This document shows positions 57,820 through 64,000 of a DNA stretch of 64,000 nucleotides, one piece after another. The translations under genes were made by a program, and so were the position numbers. This stretch comes from Nakamurella multipartita DSM 44233 (GTDB lineage Bacteria > Actinomycetota > Actinomycetes > Mycobacteriales > Nakamurellaceae): contig NC_013235.1 of assembly GCF_000024365.1 (NCBI RefSeq), positions 5,766,001-5,830,000 on the forward strand, given 5' to 3'. The first letter of the stretch is position 1; each line of letters begins with the position of its first letter. The notes under the pieces were generated by a model. It saw only the letters and a program-made list of their open reading frames with translations. It searched no databases and was not told the origin of the DNA.

Positions 57820-58554
57820 TCAGCCGGACACGCCGACTTTCATGCGGACGTAGAAGCCCTCGATGTGGCGCTCCAGCGCATCCGCGGCGCCCGGACCATC
57901 GGCGGTGGCCAGCGCCTGATAGATCGCATGATGGTCGGCCCGCAGGCCGTCCCGGATCTCCGGCCAGTCGCCGGCCTGCTCGAGCGTGCCCAGGATGTCG
58001 CTGCGAATCGACTCCCGCACGGCCACGGTCAGGTCGGCGATGAACTGGTTGCCGCCGGCCTCGGCGATCGCGACGTGGAACTCGGTGTCCAGTTCGTTGA
58101 ACCGGGCCCGCTCGATGTCGGGCTCGTCCATCGCCAGCAAGGGCTTCTCGATCCGGGCCAGGACCTCGGGCGTCATCGCCTTGGCCGCGCCCAGCGCACT
58201 GAACCGTTCGAACATCACCCGCGACTCGACGACGTCGGACAGCGGGAACGAGGCAACGGCCAGGTGCACCCGCAGCAGCCGGGTCAGCGCGCCCGAGGGC
58301 GCCTGGGTCACGATGGTCCCGGAGTCCGCCCCGGTACCGACCGCCGACCGGACGACGCCCTGAGCCTGCAGGACCCGCAGCGCTTCGCGCACGGCCGGGC
58401 GGGACGCGCCCAGCATCGTGGCCAGCTCACGCTCGGGTGGGAGTCGATCCCCGGGCCGCAGCGTGCGGTTGATCAGTTGTTCCTCGATGCGCCGGAGCAC
58501 GAGCTCATAGGTCGGCACGCGCTGAACGGGTTCCCAACCGGCCGGTGCCGCCAT
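57820..58554 (-). CDS. FCD-family GntR regulator, LldR-like
   Basis: 244 residues. N-terminal winged helix: YELVLRRIEEQLINRTLRPG, LPPERELATMLGASRPAVRE, ALRVLQAQGVV. The C-terminal FCD ligand-binding helical domain (about 95-235) contains conserved Asp/His/Arg such as LDTEFHVAIAEAGGNQFIAD and DHHAIYQALATAD, metal and effector ligands in LldR. Divergent from lldP with a perfect TTTGGTC-A-GACCAAA operator between. By analogy lactate would release it. GAGGAG precedes the ATG. Confidence 0.88.
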   Translation of the reverse strand: MAAPAGWEPVQRVPTYELVLRRIEEQLINRTLRPGDRLPPERELATMLGASRPAVREALRVLQAQGVVRSAVGTGADSGTIVTQAPSGALTRLLRVHLAVASFPLSDVVESRVMFERFSALGAAKAMTPEVLARIEKPLLAMDEPDIERARFNELDTEFHVAIAEAGGNQFIADLTVAVRESIRSDILGTLEQAGDWPEIRDGLRADHHAIYQALATADGPGAADALERHIEGFYVRMKVGVSG

Positions 58555-58665
58555 CGGCTCTCCTCATGCTCGGCCACCGCCGCTCCGAGCGGCAGGCATC
58601 GCTGGCGACATTTTTTGCCGCAACCCTGGACAGCCTATCAGGTATGCCTTATGGTCCTTTCATTC

Positions 58666-58680
58666 TTTGGTCAGACCAAA
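58666..58680. promoter_or_regulatory. FCD/GntR operator between lldR and lldP
   Basis: TTTGGTC-A-GACCAAA, perfect seven-base arms, contains TGGTCAGACCA, exactly the FCD consensus TNGTNNNACNA. It lies 38 bases before the lldP ATG, overlapping its expected promoter. Confidence 0.85.
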
Positions 58681-58718
58681 TCGGCCCGACCGGATCACGC
58701 GCTTCCCGTGGAGGATCA

Positions 58719-60410
58719 ATGGCGACCCCGTATCAGCCCGACATCACTGCTGTCGGCGACAGTGTTTTTCTCACGGCGATGGTGTCGATCATCCCGTTGG
58801 CTGTGGTGTTCATCTTCCTGGGTGTGTTGAAGACGAAGGCGCACTTCGCGGCCCTGGCCGGGTTGGCGGCGTCGATCCTGGTGGCGATCCTGGCGTTCGG
58901 GATGCCGGTCGATCTGACGTTGTTGGGTGCCTCGCAGGGCATCTTGTACGGGTTGTTCCCGATCATGTGGATCGTGTTGGCGGCGATCTGGCTGTATGAG
59001 CTGACGGTGATCAGTGGCCGGTTCGAGGATCTGCGGACCGCGTTCAACCGGATCTCGGACGATCCCCGGATCCAGGGGATCATCATCGCGTTCTGTTTCG
59101 GTGGGTTGCTCGAGGCGTTGGCCGGGTTCGGCGCCCCGGTCGCGATCACCGGTGTCATGCTGGTCTCGCTTGGGTTCTCCCCGATGCGGGCCGCGGCCAC
59201 GGTACTGCTGGCCAACACCGCCCCGGTCGCGTTCGGCGCGATCGGCATCCCGATCATCACTGCCGGCAACCTGACCGGCATCGACTATCACGAGATCGGT
59301 GCGGTCGTCGGCCGGCAGACCCCGATCCTGGCGATGTTCGTACCGCTGCTGCTGGTGATGATCGTGGACGGCAAGCGGGGCATCAAGCAGACCTGGCCGA
59401 TCGCCCTGGTCTCGGGCATCTGCTTTTCCATCGCCCAGTTCATCAGCGCCAATTTCATCTCGGTCGAGCTGACCGACATCATCGCCTCGCTGGCCGCGCT
59501 GGTCTCGGTCGTGGTGATGCTCAAGTTCTGGAAGCCCAAGGGCACCGTGGAGGCCCGGGAGCGGCTGGCCCTGGCGGCCAAGGAGGAGCACGTCGAGCCG
59601 ACCGGCGGCCCGTCCGGCGGTAGCGCTCCGGTGGCCACCGCGGTCTCGACGGAGAAGTTGACCGCCGGGCGGACCGTGATGGCGTTCCTGCCCTACATCG
59701 TGGTCATCGTGGTGTTCTCGCTGGCCAAGCTGTTCACCCCGCTCAAGACGTGGCTGGCCAGCACCGATATCAAGTTCGGCTGGCCGGGCTCGGACGGCAA
59801 CATCTTGAATCTGGCCGGTAAGCCGTCCACGGCCACCCAGTACACCCTGGGGTACCTGTCCAACGCGGGCACCCTGCTGATCATCTCCGGGGTGATCGTG
59901 ATGATCGCCTACCGGATCAAGCCGGGCCTGGCGGTCAAGGAGTTCGGCAAGACCGTCTACAAGTTGCGGTTCGCGTTGCTGACCGTGGGCAGTGTGCTGG
60001 GCCTGGCCTACGTGATGAACATGTCCGGCCAGACCATCACCATCGGCCAGTGGCTGGCCGCCGGCACCGGCGCGTTCTTCGCGTTCCTGTCCCCGATCCT
60101 GGGTTGGGTCGGCACCGCCGTGACCGGCTCGGACACCAGCGCCAACGCCCTGTTCGCCACCCTGCAGCAGTCGGCCGCGGAGAAGGCCGGCCTGGACCCG
60201 ACGCTGCTGGTCGCGGCGAACACCTCCGGCGGCGTGGTCGGCAAGATGATCAGCCCGCAGAACCTGACCATCGCCGCGACCGCGGTCGGCCTGCTCGGCA
60301 AGGAATCGGACATCCTGCGCCGCGTCCTGAAGTGGAGCGTCGGGCTGCTGCTGGCCATGTGCGTGCTGGTCTACCTGCAGAGCAACGTGCTGTCCTGGAT
60401 GATCCCCTGA
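58719..60410 (+). CDS. lldP: L-lactate permease LldP
   Basis: Proton-coupled lactate (also glycolate) importer, 563 residues with about 13 helices. Family motifs: VSIIPLAVVFIFLGVLKTKA, LEALAGFGAPVAITGVML (the GFGAPVAI signature), ANTAPVAFGAIGIPI and GWVGTAVTGSDTSANALF, plus GGVVGKMISPQNLTIA near the end. A central loop with Gly/Ser-rich segment (PTGGPSGGSAP) separates the halves. GTGGAGGA precedes the ATG. Followed by lldEFG after a strong hairpin. Confidence 0.95.
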   Translation: MATPYQPDITAVGDSVFLTAMVSIIPLAVVFIFLGVLKTKAHFAALAGLAASILVAILAFGMPVDLTLLGASQGILYGLFPIMWIVLAAIWLYELTVISGRFEDLRTAFNRISDDPRIQGIIIAFCFGGLLEALAGFGAPVAITGVMLVSLGFSPMRAAATVLLANTAPVAFGAIGIPIITAGNLTGIDYHEIGAVVGRQTPILAMFVPLLLVMIVDGKRGIKQTWPIALVSGICFSIAQFISANFISVELTDIIASLAALVSVVVMLKFWKPKGTVEARERLALAAKEEHVEPTGGPSGGSAPVATAVSTEKLTAGRTVMAFLPYIVVIVVFSLAKLFTPLKTWLASTDIKFGWPGSDGNILNLAGKPSTATQYTLGYLSNAGTLLIISGVIVMIAYRIKPGLAVKEFGKTVYKLRFALLTVGSVLGLAYVMNMSGQTITIGQWLAAGTGAFFAFLSPILGWVGTAVTGSDTSANALFATLQQSAAEKAGLDPTLLVAANTSGGVVGKMISPQNLTIAATAVGLLGKESDILRRVLKWSVGLLLAMCVLVYLQSNVLSWMIP

Positions 60411-60421
60411 CCTGACACCGG

Positions 60422-60457
60422 TTCTCGGACGGCGCCCCGCCCGGCGCCGTCCGAGAA
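60422..60457 (+). terminator. Perfect hairpin between lldP and lldE
   Basis: TTCTCGGACGGCGCC and GGCGCCGTCCGAGAA, 15 perfect base pairs with a six-base loop. It should reduce or stop read-through, separating permease from oxidoreductase expression. Confidence 0.7.
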
Positions 60458-60519
60458 TGGCTTCGAACGCCGTACCTGCAACTCTTTCCGCCGCTGCATG
60501 AGTTGACCGGAGTCCCGTC

Positions 60520-61269
60520 ATGCGTATCGCGTTGATCGCCACCTGTCTGGGTGACGCGCTGTTCCCCGAGGTGGCCAAGGCCACCACCGTGCTGCTGGAA
60601 CGGCTGGGGCATCAGGTGGTGTTCCCAGCGGATCAGGTGTGTTGCGGGCAGATGCACGTCAACACCGGGTATCTCACCGAAGCGGTGCCGGTGGTGCGGC
60701 AGCACGTCGAGGTGTTCGAGGCCGCCGACTTCGATGTCGCGGTGGCCCCGTCCGGATCGTGCGTCGGGTCGGTCCGGCATCAGCAGGCGATGGTCGCCCG
60801 CCGCGTCGGGGACACCGCGCTGGCCGACCGGGCCACCGCGTTGGCCGGCCGCACCTACGAGCTGTCCGAGCTGCTGGTCGACGTGCTGAAGGTGACCGAT
60901 GTGGGGGCGTACTACCCGCACCGGGTCACCTACCACCCGACCTGCCACTCGCTGCGGATGCTGCGGGTCGGCGACAAGCCGCTGCAGCTGCTGCGCGCGG
61001 TCCAGGGCATCGACCTGGTCGAGTTGCCCGGCGCCGACCAGTGCTGCGGCTTCGGCGGCACCTTCTCGATCAAGAACGCCGACACCAGCTCGGCGATGCT
61101 GGCCGACAAGGTCGGCAACATCGTCGGCACCGGCGCCGACCGGTGCACCGCCGGCGACGCGTCCTGCCTGATGAACATCGGCGGCGGCCTGTCCCGCCAG
61201 GACACCGGCATCCGCACCATCCACCTGGCCCAGATCCTGGCCTCGACCCGAGAGCAGGTCGCCGCATGA
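60520..61269 (+). CDS. lldE: Lactate utilisation protein LldE/LutA
   Basis: 249 residues with two CCG (cysteine-rich) domains: VCCGQMHVNTGYLTEAVPVV and QCCGFGGTFSIKNADTSSAM, plus CHSLRML. CCG domains bind iron-sulfur or heme clusters and with LldF/LldG form the FAD-independent L-lactate oxidation complex (LutABC). It lies 62 bases past the lldP hairpin and directs transcription of lldF and lldG. Start ATG 60520; the upstream region has no clear ribosome site. Confidence 0.93.
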   Translation: MRIALIATCLGDALFPEVAKATTVLLERLGHQVVFPADQVCCGQMHVNTGYLTEAVPVVRQHVEVFEAADFDVAVAPSGSCVGSVRHQQAMVARRVGDTALADRATALAGRTYELSELLVDVLKVTDVGAYYPHRVTYHPTCHSLRMLRVGDKPLQLLRAVQGIDLVELPGADQCCGFGGTFSIKNADTSSAMLADKVGNIVGTGADRCTAGDASCLMNIGGGLSRQDTGIRTIHLAQILASTREQVAA

Positions 61270-61357
61270 GTGAGGCTTGCCGAACGAATCATCGACACAG
61301 TTGCCGGCGCCGCGTCCAGGTCGCCGAGCCCGCGAGGCGAGTTGGAAAGGCGACGGC

Positions 61358-62839
61358 ATGAGCACGTTCCTGGGAATCCCGAGAAAACACGCGGCGCAGG
61401 AGGAGTCGCCGTTGCGGGGGGCGTTGCCGTTCCCGAAGGCGGCCCGGCGGGAGTTGGCCAACGATCAGTTGCGGCGGAACCTGGCCCACGCCACATCGGT
61501 GATCCGGAGCAAGCGAGCCCTGGTCGTGGACGAGATGCCCGACTGGGAAGCGTTGCGTGATGCCGGCGCGGCGACCAAGACGCAGGTGATGTCGAACCTG
61601 CCCGCGCTGCTGGAACAGTTCGAGGCCAACGTGACCGCCCACGGCGGCGTCGTGCACTGGGCCACCGACGCCCAGGAGGCCAACCGGATCGTGACCGAAC
61701 TGGTCCGCGCGCAGGGCGTCGACGAGGTCATCAAGGTCAAATCGATGGCCACCCAGGAAATCGGCCTCAACGAATACCTCGAGGACAACGGGATCGCCGC
61801 GGTCGAGACCGATCTGGCCGAACTGATCGTGCAACTGGGCCACGACACGCCCTCGCACATCCTGGTCCCGGCCATCCACCGCAACCGCACCGAGGTCCGC
61901 GACATCTTTCTGGCCGAAATGGAAGACGCCCCGGCCGATCTGACCGATGAACCACGCCGGTTGGCGATGGCCGCCCGGGAACACCTGCGGCGCAAGTTCC
62001 TGGCCAGCAAGGTCGCGATCTCGGGCACCAACTTCGGCATCGCCGAGACCGGCACCATCGGCGTGGTCGAGTCCGAGGGCAACGGCCGGATGTGCGTGAC
62101 CCTGCCCGAGACCCTGATCACCGTGATGGGCATCGAGAAGATCCTGCCCACGTTCACCGACCTGGAAGTGTTCCTGCAGCTGCTGCCCCGCTCCTCGACC
62201 GGGGAACGGATGAACCCCTACACCTCGCTGTGGACCGGGGTCACCCCGGGCGACGGCCCGCAGAACTTCCACCTCATCCTGCTCGACAACGGCCGCACCA
62301 ACGCCCTGGCCGACCAGGTCGGCCGGGCCGCGCTGCACTGCATCCGCTGCTCGGCCTGCCTGAACGTGTGCCCGGTCTACGAACGCACCGGCGGCCACGC
62401 CTACGGCTCGGTCTACCCCGGCCCGATCGGCGCCGTGCTGACCCCGCAACTGACCGGCATGCACGGCCACCACGACGTGAACTCGACCCTGCCCTACGCC
62501 TCCTCGCTGTGCGGCGCCTGCTACGACGTCTGCCCGGTCAAGATCCCCATCCCGGACCTGCTCGTCGAACTGCGCGGCCGCGCCGTCGATGCCGACCGCG
62601 GCCGCACCATCCCCGGCGGCTGGGACGCCGCGATGAAAGCCGCCGCCTGGATCATGAGCGACCCCACCCGGTTCGCCGCCGCCGAGAAAGGCCTGGCCGC
62701 CGGCCGACTCGTCGCCGGCCGCGACAAGAAGATCAAACACCTGCCGTTCCCCGGATCGGCCTGGACCCACACCAAGGACATGCCCGCCCCGCCCAAGCAG
62801 ACGTTCCGGCAATGGTGGAAGGAAACGCATCATGAGTAG
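61358..62839 (+). CDS. lldF: Lactate utilisation iron-sulfur protein LldF/LutB
   Basis: 493 residues. The middle LUD domain (about 60-300) contains AISGTNFGIAETGTIGVVES and TEVRDIFLAEMEDAP. Two 4Fe-4S clusters follow: CIRCSACLNVCPVY and CGACYDVCPVKIP. An additional C-terminal domain ends QTFRQWWKETHH. Electron-transfer subunit of the L-lactate oxidase complex. ATG chosen from AAAGG upstream; the longer frame to 61277 lacks support. Overlaps lldG start by eight bases. Confidence 0.94.
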   Translation: MSTFLGIPRKHAAQEESPLRGALPFPKAARRELANDQLRRNLAHATSVIRSKRALVVDEMPDWEALRDAGAATKTQVMSNLPALLEQFEANVTAHGGVVHWATDAQEANRIVTELVRAQGVDEVIKVKSMATQEIGLNEYLEDNGIAAVETDLAELIVQLGHDTPSHILVPAIHRNRTEVRDIFLAEMEDAPADLTDEPRRLAMAAREHLRRKFLASKVAISGTNFGIAETGTIGVVESEGNGRMCVTLPETLITVMGIEKILPTFTDLEVFLQLLPRSSTGERMNPYTSLWTGVTPGDGPQNFHLILLDNGRTNALADQVGRAALHCIRCSACLNVCPVYERTGGHAYGSVYPGPIGAVLTPQLTGMHGHHDVNSTLPYASSLCGACYDVCPVKIPIPDLLVELRGRAVDADRGRTIPGGWDAAMKAAAWIMSDPTRFAAAEKGLAAGRLVAGRDKKIKHLPFPGSAWTHTKDMPAPPKQTFRQWWKETHHE

Positions 62840-63470
62840 CCGCGAGACCGTCCTGGGCCGCATCCGCAGCGCCCTGGCCGCCGACACCACCCCACCACCA
62901 CCCATCCCCCGCGACTACATCCGCGTCGGGGACCACCCGCCCGGCAGCCCCCCCGTGCTGGAACTGATGATCGACCGCCTCGTCGACTACAAAGCCCACG
63001 TCCGCGAGATCACCCCCGACCAACTCGCCGACGCCATCGACACCGCCCTGGCCGATCAACGGTCGGTGGTGCTGGCACCCGATCTGGACCCGGCGATCGC
63101 CGCGGCCGCCGCCCGCTCCGGCCGCACCCTGACCACCGACGGCACCCCCACCGTGCTCACCCCTGCCGAACTCGACCGGATCGACGCCGTCGTCACCACC
63201 GCCACCGTCGCCATCGCGTTATCCGGCACCATCACCCTCGACGGCGGCCCCGGCCAAGGCCGCCGCGCCATCACCCTGGTCCCCGACTTCCACCTCGTCG
63301 TCCTGCACGCCGAGCAGATCGTGCACACCGTCCCCGAAGCCATCGCCCGCCTCGACCCCGTCCGACCCCTGACCATGATCGCCGGACCCTCCGCCACCAG
63401 CGACATCGAACTCGAACGCGTCGAAGGCGTGCACGGCCCCCGCACCCTGTCCGTGCTCATCGTGCGCTGA
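62832..63470 (+). CDS. lldG: Lactate utilisation protein LldG/LutC
   Basis: 212 residues, single LUD domain: TVLGRIRSALAADTTPP, LTTDGTPTVLTPAELDRIDAV, ATVAIALSGTITLDGGPGQG, LVPDFHLVVLHAEQIVHTVP and PSATSDIELERVEGVHGP. The GPSATSDIE motif is the family signature. Third subunit of the FAD-independent L-lactate oxidation system; starts within the end of lldF. Followed by the second copy of the dispersed palindrome. Confidence 0.94.
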   Translation: MSSRETVLGRIRSALAADTTPPPPIPRDYIRVGDHPPGSPPVLELMIDRLVDYKAHVREITPDQLADAIDTALADQRSVVLAPDLDPAIAAAAARSGRTLTTDGTPTVLTPAELDRIDAVVTTATVAIALSGTITLDGGPGQGRRAITLVPDFHLVVLHAEQIVHTVPEAIARLDPVRPLTMIAGPSATSDIELERVEGVHGPRTLSVLIVR

Positions 63471-63477
63471 CCCGACC

Positions 63478-63539
63478 ATCGAGGGGCCACTTCCGGTCGT
63501 TCCCGAGGCCCGGGAAGGTCCGGAACTGGCCCCTCGATC
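63478..63539. repeat. Dispersed palindromic element, copy 2
   Basis: 12-base perfect arms (ATCGAGGGGCCA and complement) enclosing ~37 bases. Same family as 4762-4825 in opposite orientation. Here it lies between the converging lldG and DUF559 genes and may act as terminator. Confidence 0.7.
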
Positions 63540-63542
63540 CGG

Positions 63543-64000
63543 TCAGCCCCGCCAGCCGGCCGCGATCAGGGCGTGCCTTACCCGGGCGACGGTGGCGGCC
63601 CGGTCGCCGAAGAAGGCGCGACCGGTGATCCGGACGACCGTCCACCCGTGCGCGGCGAACCGCTCCAGCCGGCGGACGTCCCGGTCGAACTGCCGAGTGT
63701 CGGTCCGATGCTGATCCCCGTCGTACTCCACGATCACCCGCCACCGGCGGTAGACCAGGTCGGCCCGACCCAGGAATTCACCCCGAGATCCGGTGATCGA
63801 CACGTTCACCTCCGGTTCGGGCAGGCCCGCATCCACCACGGCCACCCGCACGAGCGACTCCGGCCGGGACTCGACCCCCGGCCGGATTCGGGCCACGGCC
63901 CGCGCGGCCACCGCCTTGCCCCGGCCCCGGAACACCGCCACCCGCTCGGCCAGCTCCGCCTGGGTCAGCCACGGACGATCGTCGAGCGGGTTCGGGTAGA
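63543..64000 (-). CDS. DUF559 endonuclease-like protein (cut by window edge)
   Basis: The frame is open to the window end, so at least 151 C-terminal residues of a larger protein are present. The PD-(D/E)XK-like DUF559 domain: RADLVYRRWRVIVEYDGDQH, the likely active site with Asp in RADL, Glu-Tyr-Asp-Gly-Asp, and a following RRLERFAAHGWTVVRITGRAF. Upstream SITGSRGEFLGRADL and RIRPGVESRPESLVR are typical of actinobacterial versions, whose targets are unknown. An internal GTG at 63941 is not needed as a start. Confidence 0.85.
   Translation of the reverse strand, partial: YPNPLDDRPWLTQAELAERVAVFRGRGKAVAARAVARIRPGVESRPESLVRVAVVDAGLPEPEVNVSITGSRGEFLGRADLVYRRWRVIVEYDGDQHRTDTRQFDRDVRRLERFAAHGWTVVRITGRAFFGDRAATVARVRHALIAAGWRG

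Overview
The window is about 70% GC or more, densely packed and dominated by GTG/ATG starts with four-base ATGA overlaps. Its gene content points to a high-GC actinobacterium: an HspR/HAIR heat-shock regulon, MmpL exporters, duplicated ClpP, LAL-type LuxR giants, DUF559 and DUF4242 proteins. The best guess is a soil or environmental member of the Nakamurella/Frankia-like part of Actinomycetota. That placement rests on gene content only, because no rRNA or tRNA is present.

Layout. 1-5200: tail of an MMPL protein, a secreted L,D-transpeptidase with Ig-like repeats, then a cbiMNQO nickel/cobalt ECF transporter divergent from an ArsR/NmtR-like sensor with a perfect operator palindrome between them. 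5.3-9.9 kb: DUF1295 membrane protein, alpha/beta hydrolase, cyclopropane fatty acid synthase, tandem UspA. 10-16.8 kb: thiE, thiM, an MmpL exporter and a MalT-like LuxR regulator. 17-19.2 kb: two paralogous small proteins, an RDD membrane protein and a protein made of 17 consecutive nonapeptide repeats. 19.4-27.6 kb: clpB with a HAIR operator, an unassigned HExxH protein, a secreted alpha-amylase, and a Gfo/Idh/MocA dehydrogenase next to a LacI remnant. 27.9-32 kb: CYTH-CHAD protein, formamidase with its FmdB zinc ribbon, and small membrane proteins.

32.1-35.9 kb is the most distinctive locus: a family 2A encapsulin shell gene overlapping the gene for its cysteine desulfurase cargo. The cargo carries a roughly 550-residue disordered N-terminal region, a predicted sulfur-handling protein nanocompartment. 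36-41.5 kb: DUF2079 membrane protein, a stand-alone clpP pair, a complete IS110-family insertion with a candidate bridge-RNA region, and a PopR/ClgR-like regulator ending in Leu-Ala-Ala, resembling the clpP3-clpP4-popR arrangement of Streptomyces.

41.7-49.8 kb: SPFH protein with a partner membrane protein, a DUF4242 protein, a second LAL regulator and a PAS-GGDEF-EAL c-di-GMP protein. 49.8-54.1 kb: the dnaK-grpE-dnaJ-hspR chaperone operon with an upstream HAIR. 54.5-56.4 kb: ArsR, SRPBCC and two VOC proteins in one cluster. 56.4-63.5 kb: a lactate/glycolate utilisation cluster (FAD oxidase, LldR-like repressor, LldP permease, LldEFG) with a textbook FCD-GntR operator. The window ends in a truncated DUF559 gene.

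The chaperone genes (dnaK operon, clpB) are tied together by HspR sites, and the metal and lactate loci each carry their own repressor and palindrome. Many transcription units end in very long near-perfect hairpins, two of which (4762 and 63478) are copies of the same dispersed element.
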